A DNA stretch of 31,073 nt from Pleionea sp041589565 (lineage in GTDB: Bacteria; Pseudomonadota; Gammaproteobacteria; Enterobacterales; Kangiellaceae): contig JBFHVL010000008.1 of assembly GCA_041589565.1 (NCBI GenBank), forward strand, positions 1 through 31,073, in the 5' to 3' direction. The notes under the pieces are model-generated. The model was not told the origin of the DNA. It ran no database searches and saw only the letters and a program-made list of their open reading frames with translations. The position numbers were made by a program, and so were the translations under genes. Of the stretch, positions 24,702-31,073 are shown in pieces (the stretch's first letter is position 1; each line of letters begins with the position of its first letter).

Positions 24702-26624
24702 ATGAAAACTAAAACACTGTTTCGAAATTCAAAGACCGCAATGGTAGCACTGGCCGTAACCTTGGCATTGAGCGCCTGTGGGCCGAAAAAGCCAGAAATA
24801 ACGCAACAGCAAATATTGGAAGCTCGTAGTGCGGGGACCTTATTGGATCTTTACAATAAGGTACAAGTGGATCTCTCCGCCGCGAGTGGTTCGAGTAAAA
24901 AGTCATTACAAGCCATTGCCCAGCAAATTGCCGAGCAGTTGGCAGTCGATAAAGAACAGTCGATTTTGCAAAGCGTTGAAGACGCTCGGTTACCGTCAGG
25001 CGTCGCGCCGCTGCAGACCATTGAGTCGTTAAAGCAAGAAGCTGAGCCGATGAAAACTTGGAACGCTATGCGCTATCAGTCGCTCAGACAAAAACTCAAT
25101 GGGGAAACCACACAGTCGCAAGATCAACTGGCGAAACAACTGTTGGAAGTCAATAAAATTCCTGTTGACGATACAGTCAGACGGATTAGTTCGATGGCAG
25201 TTGCAGCCCAAATTGCGGGTGAGGGAAGTACGCATTATCAAAACTATCAGCAGCAAAAAGAGCGCGCTATTGTAAACTGGATGGTTGATGCCGATACCGC
25301 TCTGGCTTCTCGCCAATACACTCATGCAGCGACTTTTCTACGCAAGGTTCTCGGTGTTGACCCTGGTAATGCAGAAGCACAAGAAAAATTAGCTCTGGCT
25401 GAACAGGAGGGGTTTGAAACGGCTTTTCAAAAAGCGTTAGAAGACAGCAAGCCAGAGCTAGCGTTAAGCGAGCTGGTGCGCGTTTCTGCATCTCCAATGT
25501 TCGAGTCGGTAAAAAGCTCGCTCGCCAATAATATTCAGTTACTTAACGATTTTTTTATCAATCGAGCTTTGCAACAAAGCTCACAGGGCGCGCTGAAAAG
25601 TGCATATAAAAGTTTTATCAAAGCACGACAAATTCGTGAAATCATGGGGCAGCCACCGCAACACGAAGCCGAGTTCGATTATTTAAGAAAACTCATGAAC
25701 TTTGCTCAGGTCATGGGACAGAAAAAACAATTCGGCGATCAAATGGCTTATCTGGAAATTGTAAACCAATTTAATCCCAACTATCCGAAGTTGCAGGAAA
25801 CCTTAAAGCAGGCCCGCCAAAATGTGGTGGAGTATGCGGCTACTTCCATGTGGGTACAGGACTTTGCCCAAACTGGAACGGAGCATAGTGCAGGAAAATC
25901 AGTCGCCAAACAGGTATACAGTTGGGTGTTTGAGAAAATGCCTGGAGAAATCGCACTGGTTTCAGCACAACAGTTGTCGAATGCCGATACCTCTGCTCCG
26001 GGACGATTACTCACTCTTGAAGGAGATATTCTGCAAGCCGGTGTAGATTCAGAGAATTCTACCAGCAAGAAAACCATGCGTGTGGTAACCGAGTCGAAAA
26101 AGCGTCCCAATCCGGCATACAAAGAGTGGCAAGAGGACGGCAGCAAAGGTACGGCTCCTCCTGAGTTTCTGGTAGACGAAAAGAAAGAAGATGTTTCGGT
26201 CACGGTTAATTACACTCGCAAAACGGGTATCCTGTCTGTTAATTATCGCCTTGTGGATCAAAAATCAGGGCAGGTGTTAATTAATGAAAGTGCAAGAGAC
26301 AAATTGGTGTTTGAAGGCGAGGGGAACGAAGGCGTTAATATAGGCGAGTTCAACTTACCCTTTAAGCGGCCTGAGCTGCCATCGGAACTGGAAATTATGG
26401 AGCAGTTATCGGTTAAGGTTGCCGAGCAAATCGGCACGAAACTGAAAACTATGCTCAAAGACCCAGATGTCCGTTATGAATCTTTAGGCGATCGAGCTTT
26501 GGATCAAAATCAGATTAAATCTGCGAAAAATTACTATGGCTATGCAGCCGCTATTCGAGGATTTAAAGCTGATGACATGACAACATTGCGTCAAAAGCTC
26601 ATTGACAGTGTAGTTAATCATTAA
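24702..26624 (+). CDS. Large lipoprotein with TPR-like segment, kinase-linked
   Basis: ATG 24702 is chosen because GAGG (24692-24695) lies 6 bases upstream; a TTG 12 bases earlier is unlikely. The 640-residue product has a lipoprotein signal with lipobox LSAC, so Cys26 would be acylated; the residue after it is Gly, compatible with outer-membrane sorting. A segment at about 197-237 (TALASRQYTHAATFLRKVL, then GVDPGN and AEA) resembles the TPR-like units of the kinase. The C-terminal third has a beta-rich region (VNYTRKTGILSVNYRLVD) and a final helical repeat. I do not recognise the whole protein. Spacing and shared repeats suggest it contacts the periplasmic part of the kinase. Confidence 0.88.
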   Translation: MKTKTLFRNSKTAMVALAVTLALSACGPKKPEITQQQILEARSAGTLLDLYNKVQVDLSAASGSSKKSLQAIAQQIAEQLAVDKEQSILQSVEDARLPSGVAPLQTIESLKQEAEPMKTWNAMRYQSLRQKLNGETTQSQDQLAKQLLEVNKIPVDDTVRRISSMAVAAQIAGEGSTHYQNYQQQKERAIVNWMVDADTALASRQYTHAATFLRKVLGVDPGNAEAQEKLALAEQEGFETAFQKALEDSKPELALSELVRVSASPMFESVKSSLANNIQLLNDFFINRALQQSSQGALKSAYKSFIKARQIREIMGQPPQHEAEFDYLRKLMNFAQVMGQKKQFGDQMAYLEIVNQFNPNYPKLQETLKQARQNVVEYAATSMWVQDFAQTGTEHSAGKSVAKQVYSWVFEKMPGEIALVSAQQLSNADTSAPGRLLTLEGDILQAGVDSENSTSKKTMRVVTESKKRPNPAYKEWQEDGSKGTAPPEFLVDEKKEDVSVTVNYTRKTGILSVNYRLVDQKSGQVLINESARDKLVFEGEGNEGVNIGEFNLPFKRPELPSELEIMEQLSVKVAEQIGTKLKTMLKDPDVRYESLGDRALDQNQIKSAKNYYGYAAAIRGFKADDMTTLRQKLIDSVVNH

Positions 26625-26632
26625 TATTGATT

Positions 26633-26677
26633 GCCCCACATGAGGCTTTGTCAGTCATAGTGGGGCCTGCTCTTTTT
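26633..26677 (+). terminator. Rho-independent terminator after the lipoprotein gene
   Basis: GCCCCAC (26633-26639) pairs with GTGGGGC (26660-26666), extended inward by TGA/TCA after a small internal loop, and is followed by CTGCTCTTTTT. It begins 9 bases after the lipoprotein stop and so closes the kinase-lipoprotein transcript. Confidence 0.75.
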
Positions 26678-26778
26678 CGCACCTTCAGCTAAACCGAATA
26701 TCGTGTCAAATATCACACAATCGCGTATTGCATCATGCTATAGTGGAAAGCTGCTTATTACTGGCTGCGAAAGATTGT

Positions 26779-26808
26779 CATAACCAACCTCAGGAACAGG
26801 TGGTTATG
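26779..26808 (+). promoter_or_regulatory. Hairpin just upstream of the ribosome-binding site of the membrane NTase-like gene
   Basis: CATAACCA (26779-26786) pairs with TGGTTATG (26801-26808); CCT/AGG extends the stem inward after a one-base bulge, leaving a 7-base loop. It ends 5 bases before the GGGGAG ribosome-binding site (26813-26818). It may be an operator or an RNA structure that affects translation. Confidence 0.4.
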
Positions 26809-26825
26809 GTTCGGGGAGATTGATA

Positions 26826-28127
26826 ATGAGATGTCTGCTGGATACCACCATTAATTTAAAGCAATTGGTGAGCCAATCGGGTGAAAAACTGATGCTTTCA
26901 GTGAATGGAGAGCCCATGTTGCGGCAGCAGTTTCAGTCCATGAGCGAAGCCGGTGTAACCAGTGTATTTGTTCTTATTGAGAAAGATGCATCTACCCGAG
27001 GCGATATTTCTCGCGAAGCATTCAAGTACGGATACAGTCCTACCTTTTTAGAAGTTGAACCTGAGCTAATTAACGCCAAAAAAAGTTTATTAGCTGCCGA
27101 AAAATACATGAAAGATGAGTTTATCTATTTACCGGTAAATAGACTGGTGCCTTCGGCTATGTTACGAGCTCTAGTAAAGCATCCGGTTAATAGTCACCAA
27201 GTGTTGTCCGTTTTGTATACCGGCAACCAGCATCCTCAACTCAATAAGCCTTCGGTGTTTCGAATAGAATTTAACAAAGAAAGCAATGCTCGGGCGAAAG
27301 GCGAAAACTCTTCTTCAGGTTACGATATCGGTGTATATAAATGTGGCACTATTGTATTTAAGCTGATTGAAAAAGTTGCACAAAATAGAACTTTTAGCTG
27401 GAATCGTTTACAAACTGCGCTGAGTCGAGCAGGTAGAAGTTTAGTGATTCCAACCAAAAATACATTCTGGGCCGTGATTGAAACACACGATGATATTCCT
27501 GTACTCGAAAAGCTTAGAGCAACGGAAACGGTAGCGGCTATTCCACTTAATGAAATCGACAAAGTTGCCTTGGGTAACCTGTATGCACAGTTGTATTCGA
27601 CGTTAGCTAGTAACCGCTCATTACGCGAACAGGGCAGTATTCTCTGGATTTTATTGATAGTTGTCGGTTGCGGACTTTTAATCAGTAGCAACTGGTTGAT
27701 TAATATTACAGGAGGATTGCTGGCGGGATTATCCATTGCGACCTATCCACTAATCGAGTACGTTAGCATGGCTACCAAATTGACCGAAAAGTTAAAGCCG
27801 CTAGCGCTACCCGCACTTCGTATAATGGTCATTGCTTTGGTCAGTCTGGCTGCGGCGAGTGGGTTTGGATTAGGCTTTTGGGTTTTAATTAGTGTGCTAC
27901 TGCTTGCTGTGGAAATTGCTCTACTGGTGCATCCTGTTACATTAGATGACCCCAAACTGGAACGCATTTTTCAAAGTTATCTAGTGCATGGTGGACTACT
28001 ATTGCTTGCCAGTGGGTTTATGGTGCCCATTATGATGCTGGTTGTTTTTGGATCTCTCACTGCACTGATGGGAATATTAAAAGGACAACAGCTTTATCGT
28101 GAAGTGCAGCGGGAAAAGCATGGTTAA
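26826..28127 (+). CDS. Membrane protein with degenerate nucleotidyltransferase-like N-terminus
   Basis: ATG 26826 is chosen because GGGGAG lies 7 bases upstream; an earlier TTG at 26820 overlaps that spacing. The 433-residue protein has a soluble N-terminal part (about 1-270) with the pattern of a sugar-phosphate nucleotidyltransferase: a strand, then SGEKLMLSVNGEPMLRQQFQ and AGVTSVFVLIE, and FIYLPVNRL where the metal-binding Asp would stand. The glycine-rich GxGTR loop and the Asp are absent, so catalysis is unlikely. The C-terminal part has about five to six hydrophobic helices (about 275-425). This resembles, at a distance, the cytidylyltransferase-phosphatidyltransferase fusions of inositol-phosphate metabolism, but the CDP-alcohol motif DGxxAR is also missing. 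Function unknown. Confidence 0.7.
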   Translation: MRCLLDTTINLKQLVSQSGEKLMLSVNGEPMLRQQFQSMSEAGVTSVFVLIEKDASTRGDISREAFKYGYSPTFLEVEPELINAKKSLLAAEKYMKDEFIYLPVNRLVPSAMLRALVKHPVNSHQVLSVLYTGNQHPQLNKPSVFRIEFNKESNARAKGENSSSGYDIGVYKCGTIVFKLIEKVAQNRTFSWNRLQTALSRAGRSLVIPTKNTFWAVIETHDDIPVLEKLRATETVAAIPLNEIDKVALGNLYAQLYSTLASNRSLREQGSILWILLIVVGCGLLISSNWLINITGGLLAGLSIATYPLIEYVSMATKLTEKLKPLALPALRIMVIALVSLAAASGFGLGFWVLISVLLLAVEIALLVHPVTLDDPKLERIFQSYLVHGGLLLLASGFMVPIMMLVVFGSLTALMGILKGQQLYREVQREKHG

Positions 28128-28228
28128 AAAAGAAATAAATCCTTTAATGTTATAGAAATCCAATTTTAGCAGCGCCTTTACATTTCAAGCACATTCACTT
28201 TTAACTTTAAAATAAAGAGTTGATAACT

Positions 28229-28627
28229 ATGAACTCCGATAATCAGTTGGCGGTATGTTTTTGGAGATATGAAGATTCAAGTAGTGGTTATCATATCTAT
28301 ATTGATGATAAAACTGTGTCAGATGCAATAAACATCATTGACGCGCTTGCTTCTAAGCCAATAGGGGCTTCTTTGGAGTTTGCTATTTTGCCTCCCGAGC
28401 AAGCGGTGTTAGCGGGAGCAGACTCGAATAATGAGCGTTGTATTTTTGCTAAGCGTCTTTTGATTAGGTCTGCCGAACCAGGTGTTTGGACCATTCAGGA
28501 AAGTGCCGATGAAGTTCATTTATTAATAGGACTACCTTGGGTTCAAATTTTTGGCAGAATGCTTGATATTGGTGGCGTATCTTTCGGCCCAACAGATGAG
28601 TCATCTAAGGTTCATATTTGGCGTTAA
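28229..28627 (+). CDS. Hypothetical protein, 132 residues
   Basis: ATG 28229 has AAAGAG about 9 bases upstream; a TTG at 28220 is a less likely start. I do not recognise the product. It is a soluble protein without signal peptide or membrane helix, starting MNSDNQLAVCFWRYEDSSSG, with a mixed alpha/beta look, two cysteines and several tryptophans. The coding sequence and its flanks are more AT-rich than the neighbours. It converges on queG across a 60-base gap, and lies 101 bases after the membrane NTase-like gene, so it may have its own promoter. Confidence 0.6.
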   Translation: MNSDNQLAVCFWRYEDSSSGYHIYIDDKTVSDAINIIDALASKPIGASLEFAILPPEQAVLAGADSNNERCIFAKRLLIRSAEPGVWTIQESADEVHLLIGLPWVQIFGRMLDIGGVSFGPTDESSKVHIWR

Positions 28628-28661
28628 TTCACACTGCTATTTATATAAGTTAGAAAGCTAA

Positions 28662-28680
28662 TTTTTTCGCGATAAAAAAA
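28662..28680. terminator. A/T-stem hairpin between convergent genes
   Basis: TTTTTT (28662-28667), CGCGAT, then seven A (28674-28680) could form a weak hairpin between the orphan ORF and queG and give a T-run on both strands. It lacks a GC-rich stem, so termination is a guess. Confidence 0.25.
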
Positions 28681-28687
28681 TCGGATG

Positions 28688-29830
28688 TTAACCCAAATGA
28701 CCGACAAGTTTTTGTGTTGTTCGAATTAGCTTGTCTTGTAATTTATCGATATTGATTTTTCTAGTTTTTGTCTTGTCTTTTTGTTGTTGTAGCGCCCATT
28801 CGACATGTTCTTTGACCAATTCAGACCTTCCATCAACTAACCATTGATCCAGTACCTTTATAATTTCTGGTGACGCTTCGGCATTCCCTAAGGCAATCGC
28901 AATGTTTCGTTGCCATCGCTCATGTCCGATACGGCGAATGGGCGAGCCTTGCGTTCTATCTAAAAACTCCTGTTCGCTCCAGGAGAAAAGTTCCTGCAGT
29001 TTTGCGCTATCAAGCGAGTTTCGTGGCGTAAAGTCATCTTCGTTAGTCGGTGAGGCGTAACGATTCCAGGGACAAACTAATTGACAGTCATCGCAACCAT
29101 AAATGCGATTACCCATCAGCGGGCGTAAGTTTTCATCGATGGAGCCAAAGTGCTCAATGGTTAAATACGATATGCATTTGCGAGCATCTACCGTATAGGG
29201 AGCGACAATGGCTCCAGTTGGGCAGAGCGACAAGCAAGCAGAGCAACTGCCACATTGATTAGCTGGCGCGTCATCGGGCGGTAGGGGAAGGTTGGTGAGG
29301 AGTTCTCCGAGAAAGAAAAAAGATCCCGCCTTTTCATTGATGAGCATAGTGTTCTTGCCAATCCAGCCCAGTCCTGCTTTTTCAGCATAGGCGCGTTCCA
29401 GAACAGGACCACTGTCTACAAATACGCGATGTTCCAGCGTCGCCGCGCGCTGCTTTATTTTGTCCGCTAGCTTTTTTAATTTGTTGCGCATTAATTTATG
29501 GTAATCACGCCCAAGCGCATATCGAGATATATTGGCCATTTGTGATGACTGTTGCGGCTCAGAGAAACGGGCTGGGGTTGGTACATAGTTAAGGCGAACG
29601 CTGATTACTGAAAGAGTTCCTGGCACTAAGTTGTTGATATCGGCGCGCAACGCCTCACGCGACTTCATATATTCCATATCACCGTAATAGTCTTTGGCGA
29701 GCCATCGCTTATAATGTTCGACGTGTTCGCTGATGTCGGTGGGAGCAATACCGCATTGTTCGAAGCCGAGCTCCAAAGCCTGTTGCTTAACGTATTGTTT
29801 TAAGGTGTCGAAATCGCTATGGTGAGGCAC
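28688..29830 (-). CDS. queG: Epoxyqueuosine reductase QueG
   Basis: The 380-residue protein (E. coli QueG 379) reduces epoxyqueuosine to queuosine in the wobble position of tRNAs with GUN anticodons, using cobalamin and two 4Fe-4S clusters. The cluster cysteines are C193, C196, C199 and C253, and C203, C219, C246 and C249 (CGSCSACLSLCP, ARKCISYLT, GCDDCQLVCPWN). The substrate-binding segment VDSGPVLERAYAEKAGLGWI contains the probable proton donor, Asp139. The C-terminal part carries HEAT-like helices. It is cytoplasmic. An extended -10 promoter is present just upstream. It is divergent from the peroxiredoxin gene. Confidence 0.97.
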   Translation of the reverse strand: MPHHSDFDTLKQYVKQQALELGFEQCGIAPTDISEHVEHYKRWLAKDYYGDMEYMKSREALRADINNLVPGTLSVISVRLNYVPTPARFSEPQQSSQMANISRYALGRDYHKLMRNKLKKLADKIKQRAATLEHRVFVDSGPVLERAYAEKAGLGWIGKNTMLINEKAGSFFFLGELLTNLPLPPDDAPANQCGSCSACLSLCPTGAIVAPYTVDARKCISYLTIEHFGSIDENLRPLMGNRIYGCDDCQLVCPWNRYASPTNEDDFTPRNSLDSAKLQELFSWSEQEFLDRTQGSPIRRIGHERWQRNIAIALGNAEASPEIIKVLDQWLVDGRSELVKEHVEWALQQQKDKTKTRKINIDKLQDKLIRTTQKLVGHLG

Positions 29831-29860
29831 AGTCGTAAAAGTTTTATTTAGGTTAGAATC

Positions 29861-29869
29861 ATTATATCA
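29861..29869 (-). promoter_or_regulatory. Extended -10 promoter of queG
   Basis: On the minus strand the sequence reads TGATATAAT, an extended -10 (TGn plus perfect TATAAT at the complement of 29861-29866). No good -35 is seen at 17 bases, which is usual for this promoter type. Transcription would start about 24 bases before the queG ATG. Confidence 0.55.
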
Positions 29870-29943
29870 GACATTGAATGTTCTCATTGAGGCGAAGCTT
29901 TGAACGAATTGAGGGCGACGGAAAAACAACGGGAGATTAAGCT

Positions 29944-30474
29944 ATGAAATTATTATCGATTATGACAAAGGCAATACTTGTCTTGGCCTTTTCTACAAAC
30001 CTTTACGCGCAAGACTGGACCGGTAAGTCATTTCCAAAGTTTGAGCTCGCCAATCAACATGGTGAAACGATCAACAACGACTCGTTTAAGGGTGAGTGGG
30101 TGGTCTATTATTTTTATCCTAAGGATGACACTCCAGGGTGCAGTATTGAAGCGGAAAACTTTGCCAAAAACCATGAAGCTTTAAAGGCAATGGGGCTAAA
30201 TATCGTTGGCATCAGCCTGGATGGCGTTGAATCTCATAAATCCTTTGCGGATAAGTTCGGCGTTAAATTTAATCTGCTGGCCGATGTCGATAAAAAGCTT
30301 TCTGACCAGCTGGATTTGGTGAATAGCTTTCCCTGGCCGCACACGCGTCGCGAAACCTTTATTGTGAATCCCGAGGGCGAAATTGTGAAACACTATCCAG
30401 AAGTTAGCCCGAAAAAACACGTGACCCAGATTATGGCAGATTTTAAAAAACTTCCTTCCAAGTCAGAAAGCTAA
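29944..30474 (+). CDS. Exported Bcp/PrxQ-type peroxiredoxin, single Cys
   Basis: The 176-residue protein begins with a Sec signal peptide (MTKAILVLAFSTNLYA, probable cleavage before QDW). The thioredoxin-fold AhpC/TSA domain has the peroxidatic motif PKDDTPGCSIEAENF with Cys66. The resolving Cys five residues later in E. coli Bcp is Glu here, and no other Cys occurs in the protein, so it must be a one-Cys enzyme that needs an outside reductant. It would destroy hydroperoxides in the periplasm. GGGAG 8 bases upstream supports the start. Most Bcp proteins are cytoplasmic, so the export is notable. Confidence 0.93.
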   Translation: MKLLSIMTKAILVLAFSTNLYAQDWTGKSFPKFELANQHGETINNDSFKGEWVVYYFYPKDDTPGCSIEAENFAKNHEALKAMGLNIVGISLDGVESHKSFADKFGVKFNLLADVDKKLSDQLDLVNSFPWPHTRRETFIVNPEGEIVKHYPEVSPKKHVTQIMADFKKLPSKSES

Positions 30475-30480
30475 TTATTC

Positions 30481-30654
30481 CACCCCTTAACGGGCCATCC
30501 TTCGGATATTCAAAATTGCTCTGACCGCCATGGACGGTGGAAATGCCGAATGCTACCGGGAGCAGGCTTCGGCCCGTCAATTTTAATCGAACTGTGGAGC
30601 TCTCATCTTCGGGGACACGACCCAATAAAAAAGGCCCACCAATTTGGTGAGCCT
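30481..30654 (-). repeat. tRNA-Arg tail repeat, distal copy with enlarged hairpin
   Basis: This copy shares 68 identical bases (30587-30654) with 30843-30910 and a similar 34-base outer block (30481-30514 versus 30790-30823). Between these blocks it carries about 50 extra bases. The extra bases sit inside the hairpin AAAATTG/CAATTTT, which stands where the proximal copy has AAATTTGT/ACAAATTT. It includes a copy of the terminator hairpin GGCCCACC/GGTGAGCC (30633-30653). No credible coding sequence. Confidence 0.8.
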
Positions 30655-30754
30655 ATGATTGTCCTCGATACTCGCAGAATGATTACAAGTAGTAGGTAGG
30701 CAATCTATGGCTTGACCAAAGACACCTTACTTTTCAAAGATATTTGAGTCGCTC

Positions 30755-30768
30755 CGCCCGGAGAGATT
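30755..30768 (-). repeat. 14-bp remnant of the tRNA-Arg 3' end
   Basis: The complement reads AATCTCTCCGGGCG, identical to the T-arm/acceptor part of the adjacent tRNA-Arg (30925-30938). It lies 170 bases downstream of that segment in the direction of tRNA transcription and is flanked by unrelated sequence. It marks an old duplication of the tRNA and its tail. Confidence 0.7.
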
Positions 30769-30789
30769 GCTCGGCACATCCCTGTGCCT

Positions 30790-30910
30790 CACCCCTTACG
30801 GGGCCATCCTTCGGATGTTCAAATTTGTTCCGGACAAATTTGTCGAACTGTGGAGCTCTCATCTTCGGGGACACGACCCAATAAAAAAGGCCCACCAATT
30901 TGGTGAGCCT
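30790..30910 (-). repeat. tRNA-Arg tail repeat, proximal copy
   Basis: Directly downstream of the tRNA. It contains a chain of small hairpins: AAATTTGT/ACAAATTT around TCCGG (30821-30841), CATCC/GGATG, and CCCC/GGGG around TTAC. GGCACA/TGTGCC (30773-30788) lies just beyond it. The last 68 bases (30843-30910) are identical to 30587-30654. Confidence 0.8.
30881..30909 (-). terminator. Rho-independent terminator of tRNA-Arg
   Basis: On the minus strand GGCTCACC (complement of 30902-30909) pairs with GGTGGGCC (complement of 30889-30896) around AAATT, and is followed by TTTTTTAT. It starts 10 bases after the tRNA 3' end. The plus strand also has a T-rich run after the stem, so it may stop transcription from the peroxiredoxin side as well. 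Confidence 0.8.
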
Positions 30911-30919
30911 TTATTTATT

Positions 30920-30996
30920 TGGCGCGCCCGGAGAGATTCGAACTCCCGACCAATTGGTTCGAAGCCAACTACTCTATCCAGCTGAGCTACGGGCGC
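30920..30996 (-). tRNA. tRNA-Arg (anticodon UCG)
   Basis: The complement folds as a 77-base tRNA. The acceptor arm is GCGCCCG/CGGGCGC, the D-arm has AGCUGGAUAGA, and the anticodon arm is GUUGG-CUUCGAA-CCAAU, giving U33 and anticodon UCG (reads CGA). The T-arm is GGGAGUUCGAAUCUCUC, the discriminator base is G, and the 3' CCA is encoded. It has its own promoter and terminator and is transcribed towards the peroxiredoxin gene. Confidence 0.97.
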
Positions 30997-31012
30997 TTAG
31001 GTAACGGGGGCA

Positions 31013-31041
31013 AATTTAGCGAAATCTGGAACGATGTACAA
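31013..31041 (-). promoter_or_regulatory. Sigma-70 promoter of tRNA-Arg
   Basis: On the minus strand TTGTAC (complement of 31036-31041) and TAAATT (complement of 31013-31018) are 17 bases apart. A GC-rich stretch TGCCCCCG follows the -10, like the discriminator of stable-RNA promoters under stringent control. The tRNA begins 16 bases after the -10. Confidence 0.7.
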
Positions 31042-31073
31042 GGGAAATGTAGAATTTTGTGCTCGTTCGCCTA

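Noticed and set aside
19553..26624. Type VI secretion locus
   Set aside because: The FHA and kinase genes recall T6SS regulation, but no TssB/C, TssJ-M, Hcp, VgrG or ClpV homologue is present.
30443..30625. 60-codon minus-strand frame at the end of the peroxiredoxin gene
   Set aside because: It lies in the repeated hairpin tail and has no ribosome-binding site or motif.
30767..30985. 72-codon plus-strand frame ending in RARRDSNSRPIGSKP...
   Set aside because: It runs antisense through the tRNA-Arg and its terminator; this type of read-through of tRNA complements is a well-known false gene.
1..31073. CRISPR array, insertion sequence, prophage or integron
   Set aside because: No regularly spaced repeats, transposase, integrase or phage structural gene was found; the only repeats are the hairpins and the tRNA tail units.

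Overview
The window reads as chromosomal DNA of a free-living, aerobic, mid-GC gammaproteobacterium. The signs are AcnA-type aconitase, class II fumarase, GloA, QueG, an encoded CCA on the tRNA, many diguanylate cyclases and a BLUF photoreceptor. The lineage might be Kangiella-like or another Oceanospirillales-type group, but the genus cannot be fixed from sequence alone. No insertion sequence, prophage, CRISPR array or conjugation gene is visible. The genes are densely packed with many start/stop overlaps.

Layout. (1) 1-2802: a signalling operon on +, made of the 3' part of a hybrid histidine kinase (ATPase end, two receivers, HPt), a receiver-GGDEF diguanylate cyclase and a PixD-like BLUF blue-light sensor. 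(2) 2857-9151: metabolism, with divergent acnA and fumC around a short palindrome, then an MFS transporter and a serine esterase on -. (3) 9316-13212: a class III CoA-transferase, a 0.5-kb leader with two strong inverted repeats, a V4R-PAS-GGDEF diguanylate cyclase, and gloA on -. (4) 13418-18239: five overlapping genes for a periplasmic molybdenum hydroxylase of the isoquinoline oxidoreductase (IorAB) type with its maturation factors: a SufU-like Fe-S scaffold, an XdhC-like factor, a MobA-like nucleotidyltransferase, the 2Fe-2S subunit and a Tat-exported large subunit. (5) 18360-26624: an HI0933-type flavoprotein translationally linked to an envelope phospho-signalling module (secreted trypsin-like protease, membrane FHA protein, transmembrane Ser/Thr kinase with repeated C-terminal region, large lipoprotein). 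(6) 26826-30474: a membrane protein with a degenerate nucleotidyltransferase-like N-terminus, an orphan ORF, queG on -, and a periplasmic single-Cys peroxiredoxin. (7) 30475-31073: tRNA-Arg(UCG) on - with a good promoter and terminator, followed by a structured, partly duplicated tail that carries a 14-bp piece of the tRNA 3' end.

The most interesting parts are the protease/FHA/kinase/lipoprotein module, which has no type VI secretion genes beside it; its 309-base leader between the FHA and kinase genes, which holds three abutting inverted repeats and an 11-bp long-range complementarity; the tRNA-Arg tail repeat, which recalls the rtT repeats of E. coli tyrT; and the molybdenum hydroxylase operon that carries its own SufU-like scaffold.
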